Source: Entophlyctis helioformis (taxonomy: Eukaryota > Chytridiomycota > Chytridiomycetes > Chytridiales > Chytriomycetaceae). Taken from it: a DNA stretch of 64,000 nt. The stretch lies in NCBI GenBank assembly GCA_025526915.1, contig JAHLKH010000096.1:1-64000 (forward strand), in the 5' to 3' direction. Below the pieces are notes generated by a model that saw only the letters and a list, made by a program, of their open reading frames with translations, was not told where the DNA came from and made no database searches. A program made the position numbers and the translations under genes. This document shows, piece by piece, positions 1 to 10,260 of this stretch (the stretch's first letter is position 1; every line of letters starts with the position of its first letter).

Positions 1-5
1 AGTGA

Positions 6-53
6 GTGAGGAATGCCGGCACCGGCAGCAGACGCAAAGGCACAACGACGGCG

Positions 54-102
<49 letters not shown>

Positions 103-2872
103 CGGCGGGCTCGATGGCCTGCGGCTGCACCCGCTGCCATCCACACATACACGGCCCGCCACGGCCCCCGCCGCCCGCCCCGAATCCGTTCCCGGCATCG
201 CAGCACCAAGCCCCGCCCGCCTGCGACCCTGGCAAGGCCATTTCAGCTGCCTTCTGCAGCAGCACGACGACGACGACGACGACAGGCACAGGCACAAGCG
301 CCATCGCCCGCCTGCCCCGAGAGGTGCTGATTGCCATCTTCCGGCTGCTCTGCACGGCGACCGTCTACGCCCGCATCCCGCTGGCCCCCGTGCCCGGCGT
401 GAAAACCCTGGCAGTCTGCGCCCGTGTGTGCCGCTCGTGGTCGGCGCTCGCCGTCCCGCTGCTGCGCCAGACCCACCTGGCCTCGCTGGTCGTGCCCCGC
501 ATCCAGACCGGCGCCCTGGCCCACGCCGCCCGCTCGCTCTCGCCCGAGTGGGCGCAGATCTGCATGGTCGCCCTCGCCTGCCTGCATCGCCCCGAGTGGA
601 GCATGGGCGCCCCGAAGCTGTTCTTTGTCGACCTGCCCAGGGTGCAGGCCCTGCTGGCCGATCTCAGGCTGTCGCAGACCCATGGCGTCGGCGTCGGCGC
701 GGCAACGGCAACGACCAGGACAGGCCGCCGCAGGGTCGCCCTTCGCAGACGCTGCTGGACCGTGCCCATCCTCTGCTCATGACGGACGCCGATGCCGAAT
801 CCCCGACCCCGCCCGATGCACCCTTGCTGGACCTGCCCGGCGGCGGTCTGCGGCAGGATCACGGCCATGGCCGCCACAGCCACCGCACGACAGACGATCA
901 CCAACAACGACAGCAGCAGCAGCAAGACAGGCGGCAGCAGGACCGGCAATGCCAGCCGTGCACATCTTCGCCGCGTCCCTGGCTCGCCAAACGCAAGATG
1001 AGCAGCCAGCAGGCGGCTGGCCAGGACCAGTACCTGCTGGACTATGTCGAAAACAGCGATCGTGCCACTGAGCAGAATGCCCTCGTGCACGATCAACACA
1101 AGCAGGGCCAGGACGCTGCCGTCAAGCGGTTGCGGCCCAGCTGCAGCACAGACATGGACGCGGACGACCCTTACTGGGCATGCTGCCTCTCTCCCAACCC
1201 GCACGTGTACGAGAACCCCTTCACTGGCATCGAGACGCTCCCGACATTAAGCACGCGTCTCAGCACCTTGCTGCAGCAAGACTCGCTCTCCAGCCTGGAC
1301 TCCAACGACGAGCCGCACATTGTCCGTGCCTTTGGCGAACTGCACCCCAATCCTGCCGACCCAGCTTGGTCCAGCATCCTCTCGTGCTCCATGGATCTCG
1401 TTGACACCTTTATAGAGCTCGCCACTGGCCAAGAACCTAGCTTGCCTGCAGCCTCGTCCGACGAGGACGACGACACGCCGCTGGTGCAGCAGCGTCCAGA
1501 CGAGCTGTTCCACAGGTCGGCGCGCGAGGCATCTCGCAACTTGCTGTCCAGCGTGCTTTCCAACACGCTCAATGCAGAAGAGTACTGCCGCTTCACTCGC
1601 CCGCCGCTTGCGACCCAGAATGGCCTGGATCGTCTGTGCGCCATCCGCGCGCCGCGCTTTGCTGCCGCACATGACATTGGCAACAGTGCGGCCCTGACTG
1701 CCGCGCCGTGCCTGCCGTCGTTTCCTCGCGCTCGTGTGCCGTCTACATCGCCATCCAGGTCAAGAGCACTGCCGCCCAGAACTCGCGGCAACGGCCCGAC
1801 AAGTGCTGGCTCCGTCGCGGCTGCCTCTGCACGCGCAACGGCATCGCCCAGCCCGTCCCGCGGCCCGTCTCTGGCATCGCCGTCGCTGTCGCCTGTCCAG
1901 ACCGTATCAGACCCCTTGTCCAGCACCGCAGCAGCCGTCAGATGGGCTCCCATTGCACCTGGCAGCGGCTCTGCACTGGACGCGCCGGTCATGGCCATGA
2001 CCACCATGGACGCACCCGTTGCGTCGGCCTCTCTGGGCTGGTCGTCGCCTGCAGCGTCGGCGGTCCTGTCGCCAACGTCGTCCCTCATCCACAGCCTCCA
2101 CCACGCCTACAGCCACAGCAACAGCCACTCGTCTCCAGACCGCCAAAGCCACAGCAGCAGCCACACCACTCACGTAGATCTCGACCGTCCCACGAGCACG
2201 GTTAATGACTCCCATCCCGCCGTGTCTCATAGTGCAGAGGCACAGGAATCAGTAATCCCGCAGCCATCTACCACGCCTCTGCCCCACCCCAACAGCAACC
2301 CCAACCCCAACAGCCACAGCCACAGCATATCTGGTGCACCGCACTCGGCAGCAATACCACCCGCAAACTCCGCGTCGCTTGAAACGTCCGTGCAAGTCAT
2401 GGAACCGCAAGATCTGGTGTTTGAGGGCAAGCTCGCGCCACACCAGTACCACGTGCCCATGATGCTCCGCTACTCCGAGCGCATGGACCTGGGCAGCTAC
2501 CTCCTCTACATCAACCTCGACGACAACCGCGGCGGCGTGCTCCTTCGCGCCAAACCGCTCGGCACCGTCTCCGAGACCAGCCCGCACGGCAGCGGCCGCA
2601 TCATCCTGTGGGACGAGCGCAGCTACGGGTGCTGTGCGCGGTGCTCCAAACGCCTGGCACGCGTGCAGGTGTGTGCCGACTGCCGCGTCACACAGTACTG
2701 TACGCGGCACTGCCAGAAGCTCGACTGGGAGGCCGGGCACCGTGCCGTGTGCCGCAGCCTGGGACTGTATGTTTGGTCGTCGACGGATGAGGCTGCCAGC
2801 GATGCCGGGAATGGCGACCCTGTCGAGGTTGTGGATGACGACCCTGCCGCTGCGGGCCATGTCGCGGCCTAG
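6..2872 (+). CDS. F-box and MYND zinc-finger protein (5' partial, one apparent frame break)
   Basis: The reading frame at about 300-690 encodes an F-box (LPREVLIAIFRLL, then CARVCRSWSALAVPLL), the motif that docks a substrate adaptor to Skp1 in SCF ubiquitin ligases. The frame then moves by one base near 695-700, where GCGGC probably should read GCGGGC, and continues to a stop at 2872. The second half is long, acidic and Ser/His-rich and ends in a clear MYND finger at about 2625-2760 (CARCSKRL, CADCRVTQYC, HCQKLDWEAGH), with all the Cys/His expected of two interleaved zinc sites. MYND fingers usually bind proline-rich partners. No ATG opens the F-box frame before 114, so the true start may lie upstream of the window. 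It converges on the TPR gene at 3094. An F-box plus MYND combination suggests a substrate adaptor, but the target is unknown. Confidence 0.6.
58..102 (+). repeat. CAG trinucleotide run
   Basis: An uninterrupted CAG/GCA run of about 15 units near the window edge. In the F-box frame it encodes a serine run, and in the other frames glutamine or alanine, so its coding status depends on a start codon that is not visible. Confidence 0.9.
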
Positions 2873-2993
2873 GCTCCCTCCCTCGTTTCTGCTGCGCGTC
2901 GTCTGTGGCGGTGTTCTTGTCTGTTGTTGTACTGTTTCGTTCTTCAAGATATTTGACCACCTTGGCACGACGTTGAAGTTCATTGCTGTTGTA

Positions 2994-3061
2994 TGGCAGA
3001 CTGTGGCAGACTGTGGCAGACTGTGGCAGACTGTGGCAGACTGTGGCAGACTGTGGCAGAC
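2994..3061. repeat. 10-bp minisatellite between convergent genes
   Basis: Six exact head-to-tail copies of CTGTGGCAGA (3001-3060), preceded by a partial copy. It lies between the stop of the F-box/MYND gene and the stop of the TPR gene, so it is probably in one or both 3' untranslated regions. Every apparent ORF through it is an artefact of the repeat. Confidence 0.95.
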
Positions 3062-3093
3062 GCACTGGCGGGCTGGATGGCTGGCTCGCTGCA

Positions 3094-5284
3094 TCACGAT
3101 TGCGGTCGGAAGGGGGCAGTGAGCCACGCAGCATCGACAATGCCCATGCCAATCAGACACATCAGCATCGCCACCAGGAAGAGCAAGCCAAAGAGGACGT
3201 CAACGATCAGCGGGTTCTTTGCGTCCGTGTCCTTCTTGGCCGTCTCGACCGTCGTCTCCTTGGACAGCGGCGATTTCGCCTTTGGCTCAGTCTTGGCAGC
3301 AGCAGCAGCAGCAGCCTTACGCTGGCGCACGCCCGTGTCGCTCATATCCGGAGTCGAGACGGCCGAGTCAACACCCGACGGCGTCTGCGACTGCGACTGC
3401 GATGGCGGCGGGGCGTACAGCGACTTGAGAAACGCGACATACTTGGCCTCGTCGTCGGACGTGTACATGACCGTCGCCGTGTCGGGCACGTCCATGACAA
3501 TCTGCAGGCCGTCGTATGCCGCGTCCGGATCGACCGCCTGGCCCTTTGGCGCGGCAAGACACATCTGGGACTCCCACTGCGCGAGAAAGTCGACAATCTG
3601 CAGCGAGTCGCGGTCGACGAGCCACACATACGTGTGGTGCTGGGCCACAAAGGGGTGCAGGTGGCGCCAGGAGACAAAGTCTGCCGCTGGCGCTTTGAAC
3701 GTCCATGCGATTGTCCAGGACGTCTTGGGGAACGCGGCCACGAGCAGCCGCTTGATGATGATGGCCGAGAGCAGCGGGTCCGACGGCGTCACGTACCTCG
3801 CAATGCCGTGCGGCAGATCTGCAGCCTGTCTCGCGTCGAGCAAGCGTGGAAGTCCAGTCAGTCAGACTGGACGCCATGCGAGCAACACACCATCGATGCA
3901 TGCACTCACGCGTGACTGGTAAATGACTTCTGTCTGGATGGGGAACTGGCCCTCGGGATCAGCGCATGGCGCGTGCGCAGCGCGGCCGTGACGTCCAGCG
4001 GCACCTTGGTGACCGTTTCGAGAAACGACAGATCCACCTGCTCGGCCACGTCCTGGTTCTCCTGGTACCAGCCGCGCACATCCTGCAAACACAGCGTATC
4101 AGCCATCGCCCAGCCGGCCCAGCCCAATCGGCCGATCCTGCAGAAAAACAGCACGCCGGCATGCCAGTCCCACCCACCCACGAGTTGTGCTGCAGGTCCA
4201 TCATCATGCCTGCAAACTGCTTGTCCATGCCGCCCATGCCTGGCGTCGCCTTCTCGGCCAGCCGCGTCGCCTCGGCATACATCTTTTGCAAGTCCGCGTC
4301 GTTGGGAGCGACCGACAGCCCCGTCTGGAACGCACGCATGGCCTCCATGTACATCTTGCTCTTCATCTCGACCATGCCTTTGCGGTACCAGCCTTTGCTC
4401 CAGTCGGGCTTGACCGACACGCACATCTCGGCCATGTACTTTGCTTTTTGCAGATCGCCGAGCTTGAGCGCGGCCTGGCACGCATTCGACAGGATCGTGT
4501 GCTCGGTCGAGTGCAGCTCGAGCGCCTCCTGGTACTTGTCCAGCGCACCGAGAAAGTCGCCCTCCTTGAACAGGACATTGCCTGCGTCCTTGAGCGTCTG
4601 TGCTTGCTGGATCGACGACGCCGTCTGCTGCATGATGGTCGAATACATGTGCTTGAACATCTCGGACTTGGCCTTGTCGCCCTGCATTTCATGGACTGGA
4701 CAGCCGAGCCGAGCACAGCACAACACAGCGTCAGTCAGTCGGTCGGTCAGTATGCGCTCGAGCACTGGCAGATCCGCAGAGCCAGCCCAGACAGTCTGCC
4801 TACTTTGCGCCGCGCGAGCCTGCACTGACGGTCGATTTCATCCACGGGAACAGATGCGCTCGGTCAGCCACACCGCCAGACATGGACAGCAACCAGCCAG
4901 CCAGCAGCAGCGAGCCAGCCATCCAATACAGCGCCGCAGAGCATCGCAGAGCATCGCACGGCACAACGGCAGAGCACGTCGACGTACAGCAGCAGCCGCG
5001 CGAGTGCTGTGGCATCCCGGGATGATCTCCTGAGGCGTGTTGACGTTGCCCTCCTTGAGCGCCGCCTCGGCATCCTCGAGCGCGCCGGCCAGCTTCTTCA
5101 GCTCCAGCCTGCACGTCGAGCGAGACAGCAGCGCCATGGCCAGGTTGGGCTTGTCCGAGCCGGCCGTCATGCCCTGGAAGTGCGCCAGGAGGCTCGTGAA
5201 GCACGTCTCTGCATCTGCAAAGTCGCGGCGGGCGATGGCTGCCTGCGCTCGCTGCAGCAGCGCCGGTGGCGAGTTTGGGTCCAT
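3094..5284 (-). CDS. TPR protein with C-terminal membrane segment
   Basis: A multi-exon gene. The first ATG at 5284 begins an N-terminal helical-repeat exon (starting MDPNSPPALLQRAQ). A second block at about 4690-4185 holds typical TPR helices (KDAGNVLFKEGDFLGALDKY; WSKGWYRKGMVEMKSKMYMEA), which normally bind partner proteins such as chaperones. Introns are visible near 5000-4700, 4180-4090 (acceptor before DVRGWYQ) and 3916-3845 (donor GTGAGT after YQSR). The last exon carries an Ala/Lys-rich linker and one hydrophobic segment (VDVLFGLLFLVAMLMCLIGM) near the stop, suggesting a tail-anchored or C-terminally anchored protein. One base appears to be missing near 3960 (RTRHA to DPEGQFPIQ). The family of the central globular part was not recognised. 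Confidence 0.6.
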
Positions 5285-5454
5285 GTTGGGCGTCTGCGTA
5301 TCGTGCCGTGGCTAGTGAGTCAGCGGCCGGCATGAACGACCCCGTGGGCGGCGCACATCTGCAAGCATGCCACCTACACGGGCGTGACTGACGAGGTCGA
5401 TAGGTCGAGTAGTGCGGAAGTGGAAGTGGCGGGAAGTGGCTGGATGGACGGCGG

Positions 5455-5476
5455 GTCACGTGGAGACACACGTGAC
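5455..5476. promoter_or_regulatory. Pair of CACGTG E-boxes
   Basis: GTCACGTG at 5455-5462 and CACGTGAC at 5469-5476, arranged as an inverted pair 8 bp apart, about 170 bp upstream of the TPR gene start. GTCACGTG is the classical binding site of fungal bHLH factors of the Cbf1/Pho4 type. The role here is inferred only from the motif. Confidence 0.4.
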
Positions 5477-5562
5477 TGGATGGCAGCGTGCGGTGCTCTG
5501 ATGCCGTCGAGGGCATCTGCGTGGCTGTCTGGCGATGCCGTCAAGTAGAGCGGCCGGTGATC

Positions 5563-5740
5563 CTGCTGCTGCTGCTGCGTGACAGCCACGATCAGCGATC
5601 CGGCCTTGGTCATGGTGCTGCGTCTGCCGCCTGCTGCATTGGGATTGCCTGCACGCGGCTCGGCTGCCTCGCTGCCGTTGCGGCTGAAGCCGAGGTCTGC
5701 TGGAGGTGACCGTGCCTTGGCCGTGTGCATGCGGCATCCA
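5563..5740 (-). pseudogene. HYDIN-like last-exon fragment next to ankyrin unit A
   Basis: The minus strand reads GFSRNGSEAAEPRAGNPNAA, then GGRRSTMTKAGSLIVA and a Gln run. This is nearly identical to an internal piece of the last exon of the large gene at 13954-21423. It stops abruptly on both sides, so it is a captured fragment rather than a gene. It lies head-to-head with ankyrin unit A. Confidence 0.8.
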
Positions 5741-5884
5741 CCAGCAGCCAGCATGCTCACGGCCCTGGCACTGCGATCGTGGCAAGTCCAAGCACATGAG
5801 CAGCACAGCGACCAGCAGCCGCACCACTTGGATCTGTGCAGTTGCGTCGTGGTTGCCGCCACAACAACAAACACTTTCGGACAG

Positions 5885-7249
5885 ATGCCGCCTGAGACCC
5901 GCACACACACAAAGCGCCGTCGCACAAGCCAGTCGCTGAGCATCAACGAGGACGGTGGCCATGAGCAAGAGAGAGGCCTCGCAGCCAAGGCCGCCGCCAT
6001 CGTGCAGGACCTCGTCACTGCCGGCCACTCGCTGGCAGCCATTGTCGCTGCGTTCGTTCAAGCCGTTCCGTCAGCGGCACTCAAGGAAGCCGGCGTCGTT
6101 GTGCAGTCGCCGCAAGCCAGACTCGCCGCTCAGCGAGCACAACAGGCATCCGACTACTGGCTGCTGTGTCCGCAAGAGATCCGGGACGAGTGCCTCAAGC
6201 ACGCTGGCCCGCTCACTCGTTTCCTTCACGGCCGTCTCGATGCTGACAAGATGGACAATGCAGCCAGGCGAGCGCTGTGGGTCGATGGCTTCAAGATGGA
6301 CTGGCAGGGCGATCTCAGCCTGCTGCCTGATGTCGAGTTGCGAGTCGAGGACGTTGCGCATGTCAAGTCGATCGGCATGTACCAGCGACTGTGCAGGCGA
6401 TTCACTGGCGAATTGATCCGATACATCCCACTGCAGAAGATGTGGCTGGATGCAACGCCGACAGTCTCGATGGTTGATCTCGGAATCATGGCTGTCAAGG
6501 GCAACTGCGTCGACTTTCTCAAGTATCTCATCGGCAAGAAGCTCGTCACGATCGAGGAGCTCAGCAAACACCATGATTGTGCCCTCTATATGAGAGACGA
6601 ATCTGTCCTCAACCTTGCTGCAAGATACGGTGGACTCGAGATGGTTCAGTATCTGCTGTCGCTTCCCGAGATTGGCTGCACGTCACGCGCCATGGATCTG
6701 TGCCGCAGCATCGAGCAACTTGGATCTCGTCATCTGGCTTCACACCAATCGCACAGAAGGATGCACAACACGAGCGATGACTGGGCAGCTTCGAACGGAC
6801 ATCTTCACGTCGTCCAGTGGCTTCATGCCAACCGCACGGAAGGATGCACAACACGAGCGATGAACTGGGCGGCTTTGAACGGTCATCTTCACGTCGTCCA
6901 GTGGCTCCATGCCAACCGCACGGAAGGATGCACGGTTGATGCGATGATCTGGCGGCCAGCGTGGCCATCTTCACATCGTCCAGTGGCTCCATGCCAACCG
7001 CACCGAAGGATGCACAACATATGCGTTGGAGCATGCTGCAGCGAATGGTCATCTCCATGTCGTCCAGTGGCTTCTGGCCAACCGCACTGAAGAATGCACC
7101 AGTATTGCCATTATACATGCCAAGACCGACGAGATCGCTGCTGTTCTGGTCAAGAGTCTGACACCAGAAACGCGAGGCGGTTGCTGACGACTTCATGGAT
7201 TACGGTGACAAGAGCGCAATCATCCGTCTTCTGGCTCTCGCCAAGTGAT
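5885..7249 (+). pseudogene. Ankyrin unit A (F-box-like N-terminus + ankyrin repeats), broken
   Basis: ATG at 5885 opens MPPETRTHTKRRRTSQ, the same start as units B-D. After it come a conserved helical block with an F-box-like segment ([26 protein letters not shown]), a middle domain ([29 protein letters not shown]) and ankyrin-type repeats of the form [17 protein letters not shown]. Relative to intact unit C it has several small deletions: near 6700 and 6775 (repeat 2), near 6950-6960 (two single bases) and near 7163 (two bases). The reading frame therefore breaks at least three times. The 3' end ([13 protein letters not shown]; stop 7247-7249) is almost identical to unit C because it lies inside the inverted repeat, while the middle is clearly more divergent. 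Confidence 0.75.
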
Positions 7250-7520
7250 CATTGTCGTGCTGCCTGTGCAATGAATCCTTGGCTGTCTCCACTTTATCTG
7301 GATGCTTCAAGTGCTGCGTGTCGTCGTCCAATGAAGGATCAACCGTGATGCGCCACTCTGAGTTGGGTTGCCGCCTCACTCACAGAGTGCCCTATTGGAC
7401 GTCAAGCATCACATGCGTGTGTGTGTCAACAGCAACCCTACTCATCACCATTATGTTCACAGCCAACGCAGACGTGATATGACCGACATTCTATTCACTG
7501 CAGACTCGAGCACGCTCGCC

Positions 7521-8824
7521 TCAGACAATCACAAGCGGGTCTTGGTCGCATTGGCTGACCAGCACGTCCACCGTCAAGTCAGCCTCGACTCCCAGTCCAT
7601 GGTCCACCTTGAGCAGCGACAGCAGCCGCGGCTTGAGCACTTGCGCCAGGTATCCACGCTCTGTGTTGGTGTGTTCGCACAGGATGACGCTCGTGCTCTT
7701 GGATGTGGATGCAAGCACCTCGTGGTGCGACATTTCACCTGCCACAAAGACACGCGAGTGGCGCGCTGTTGGTCAGACTGGATCGGCCTCGCTTCGTGCT
7801 GCCTGCCAGTCAAGGGCATTTACCCGTCAGATGCACATCGGCACGCACGCCGCCAAGGACAGATGCACCTGCAAAGCCAAGCAGCCAGCCAGAGTCAGCC
7901 AGAGTCAGCCAGAGTCAGTTGGATGGACCACTGGAAGGCATGTGCACAGCGATCCATCCTGGCAAGTGAGTGGGATGCATGCGCAGTCCAGCACCGACCA
8001 GATCCAGCACAGATGGCGATCGTCGACACCAGCTTTGCGTCTGCCGCTGCTCGCATCTGCTCAGGCGACCGAGCGACCCGCACATGCTTGAGTCCCAGAT
8101 GCACCTTGACGCGCCGGATGAGCTCGTCCAGCGCAACAGCCTCGTCCAGCGTGTGCATGCGGCCCACGCCACAGCCGTCCTGGCCCGGCGGCGGGTTGGC
8201 GTTCAGCGTGATGGGAGCGGTGCGTCCGGGGCCGAGACCCTTGGACAGCCAGTCGTTGATGCCGCCGACGCAGCTGTCGAGAGCCGTGTGCGGCGAGAAC
8301 ACGGAGATGCCTGTTGCCAGCGCAAGCTGTGTGAGCGAGATGCAAGGCGTGCAGGCATACGGCCAACCAAGAGGGCACAAAGGCAGGAAGGCATGCACGC
8401 ATCGAAGAAAGGAAGGAGGGATCCGCACCAGACGCAGCACAGCGCAAGGCGATGCTCTGCTTGTCGTCGCTGAGCACCAGCCGCTTGAACGGCCGGAACA
8501 GCGGCGGGTGGTATGCGACAATGACGCCGACGGCGGGATCCAGCAGCGCCTCGTCGAGCACGTCCTGCGGCGAGCGAGGCACGCCACGCAGGCAGGCAGA
8601 CGGTCAGCACACGCACAGCGACCACAGCGACCACAGCAGGGTCTGGCCGCACTCGCCTGCGTCAGGTCGATGGTCAGAAACACTCTGTTGGCGTGCGGCC
8701 GAGGGAACGGAGCCTCGATGAGCAGGCCGGTGTTGTCCCACGGCTCGGAGAGCGACAGCGGCGCTATCTTGTCCATGCAGCGCACAACCCGCTGCAGCAG
8801 CGACGGCGTTCGTGAAGCGGCCAT
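7521..8824 (-). CDS. NIF3: NIF3-like (GTP cyclohydrolase 1 type 2 / Ngg1-interacting factor 3 family), left copy
   Basis: Five exons read from ATG 8824 (MAASRTPSLLQRVVRCM) to the stop at 7521, giving about 292 aa, a normal length for eukaryotic NIF3 proteins. Diagnostic motifs are EPWDNTGLLIE, VGVIVAYHPPLFRPFKRL, GISVFSPHTALDSCVGGIND and, near the C-terminus, GEMSHHEVLA and VILCEHTNTERG. These are the His/Glu/Asp metal ligands of the family's dinuclear site. NIF3 proteins are conserved metal-binding proteins of uncertain enzymatic role; yeast Nif3 interacts with Ngg1. The first intron seems to use a GC donor (CAG|GCGAGT). The gene converges on ankyrin unit A, leaving a 271-bp gap with no visible gene. 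Confidence 0.9.
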
Positions 8825-9036
8825 GGCGTGTGGTTGCTGCAGTTGTTGTGGTTGTGGTTGTGGTTGTGGTTGCTGTTGCTGTAGTGGTTGCTGTTGGGCA
8901 CAGTGCAGACGCGACCAGATCCAGAAGAAAGCCAGCAGAAGGCGTCTTATTGGTGGTGGACAGGACGGTGGATGAGAGGGAAGGTGGATGGGCAAGTGGG
9001 CAAGTGGGCATGCACACACAGAGAGGGACGCACACA

Positions 9037-9078
9037 CACAGACACCACAGACACACACACACACACACACACACACGC
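9037..9078. repeat. CA dinucleotide repeat
   Basis: A CA/GT tract between the NIF3-like start and the haemoglobin-1 stop. The matching tract in the right arm (around 41980-42010) is shorter and differently interrupted, making it one of the few fast-diverging spots between the two arms. Confidence 0.9.
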
Positions 9079-9097
9079 GCACGGCAGACTGCGCGCA

Positions 9098-9463
9098 TCA
9101 CGGGGCAGCAGGCGTGCGGCAAAGGACGTCGCCGCGAGTCGAGTCAGCCACGGCGGCAATCTGGGCAATGTGCGCCTCGCACACGCCGCATGTCCGCAGC
9201 GCATCGGCCAGCGACTCGAGCACCACGTCAAACTGCACGTCGGTCAGCCCGAGGCCCTTGTGCGCGTGCCGCATGCTGGCGCCGTCGTACGGCTTGCCGC
9301 CCAGGACATGCACCAGGAACTTGGTCAGCGACACCCGCTGGCGCGCCATGTTGGTCTTGGCAAAGAACGGTGCGATGCGCGAGTCGCCGACGAGGTTGGC
9401 GGTAAAGAGCTTGACGACTGCGGCAACGGCCGCCTCGCCGCCAATGTCATCCAGCAGCGTCAT
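9098..9463 (-). CDS. Truncated haemoglobin 1, left copy
   Basis: A single-exon 121-aa protein starting MTLLDDIGGEAAVAAVV, the size of group I truncated haemoglobins (2-on-2 globins) that bind O2, NO or CO at haem. Landmarks are PFF (positions 32-34), the GG hinge (55-56) and the proximal haem-ligand His68 in MRHAHKGL. Compared with haemoglobin 2, position 21 (B10) is Thr instead of Tyr, and position 46 (E11) is Leu instead of Gln, while E7 is Gln42 in both. B10 and E11 normally stabilise bound ligand, so ligand chemistry may differ. No signal peptide is visible, so the protein is probably cytosolic. It is divergently arranged with the Gln/His/Pro-rich gene. Confidence 0.92.
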   Translation of the reverse strand: MTLLDDIGGEAAVAAVVKLFTANLVGDSRIAPFFAKTNMARQRVSLTKFLVHVLGGKPYDGASMRHAHKGLGLTDVQFDVVLESLADALRTCGVCEAHIAQIAAVADSTRGDVLCRTPAAP

Positions 9464-10260
9464 GGCGAGCGGGATGCTGCGTCTGGCTCACGCGGCGTGG
9501 CAGACGGTCGGCGGTGTGGGGCTGGAGAGACGCACGCCGAGCAGGGCGACAAGTGCAACAAGTGCAAGCAGTAAGAAGTGCAAGAAGCGAGCAGCGCGTG
9601 GAAAGGCTTGGGACACACGCAGATCGCGCCATTGCGAGTGGCCTGCCGTGCAGTGGCGGTCACCTGCTGCTCTCTTCCGCCAAAGCCTCTGCTGCCAAAG
9701 CCTCTGCTGTCAAAGCGTGCGTGCGTGCGTGCCTGCCTGCCTGCCACTCGCCCACTCGCCCGGTCTGTGTGCAGCCACGCCGCTCCACCGCGGGCCCAGC
9801 AAACCGTCTGCCGTCTGCCGTCCACGAGATGCGCCGGCCGCGTGGCAGCCGGTCTGCTGACCAAATCACCCGCCACGAGGCCGCTCTCCTGACGCGGAAG
9901 AAGAGAAGAAGAAGAATTCTCTGGCCGTGCCAGCTGGCGGTCTGGCACCTGCCGGGCCAGTGGGCGAGTGGACAGCCGATCCCGCCACGGCTTCTTTCGC
10001 CAACAGACGAGTCAATCCAGCGAGCCTGCCACCGGCAGCAGCCTGCACCAGCGAAGCGCCGCCGTTCAACGAGCCACGCACGCGGCACAAACCACCGTCT
10101 CGCCTGGTGGGCAACCAACCAACCTGCCCGCCCGCTCGCCCGCCCACAGCAACTGCCGCCAATCGCCGTGCGGCCGACCCAGCGAGAGCATGACGGCTGC
10201 TGCCCCTGCTGCTGCTGCTGCCTCTGCTGCTCTACTCTGTGCCCGCCAGCCTCGCAGGCG
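9464..10260. other. Intergenic / promoter region, left arm
   Basis: About 800 bp between the haemoglobin-1 start and the first good ATG of the Gln/His/Pro-rich gene. It contains AAGTGCAA-type short repeats, GCGTGC runs and a pyrimidine/purine tract (GAAGAAGAGAAGAAGAAG, near 9898). Its reading frames look like low-complexity noise, so part may be 5' UTR. The same block, inverted and with small indels, occurs at 40769-41578. Confidence 0.5.

Larger units (their letters stand above)
5285..5884. other. Intergenic region between the TPR gene and ankyrin unit A
   Basis: A divergent promoter region of about 600 bp. It holds two CACGTG boxes (5455-5476), a fragment of the HYDIN-like last exon in minus orientation (about 5563-5740), and the conserved ankyrin-unit upstream sequence with the CTCAC/CACGA motifs shared by units A-D. 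No additional gene was seen. Confidence 0.6.

Noticed and set aside
2994..3061. 10-bp tandem repeat as a possible CRISPR-like array
   Set aside because: Units are contiguous with no spacers and there are no cas genes; it is an ordinary minisatellite in a eukaryotic 3' region.
8812..9405. Plus-strand frame with long Val runs and His/Thr runs near the NIF3 start
   Set aside because: It reads GTT/CAA and CA simple repeats antisense to NIF3 and haemoglobin 1. The same frame varies freely between the two arms.
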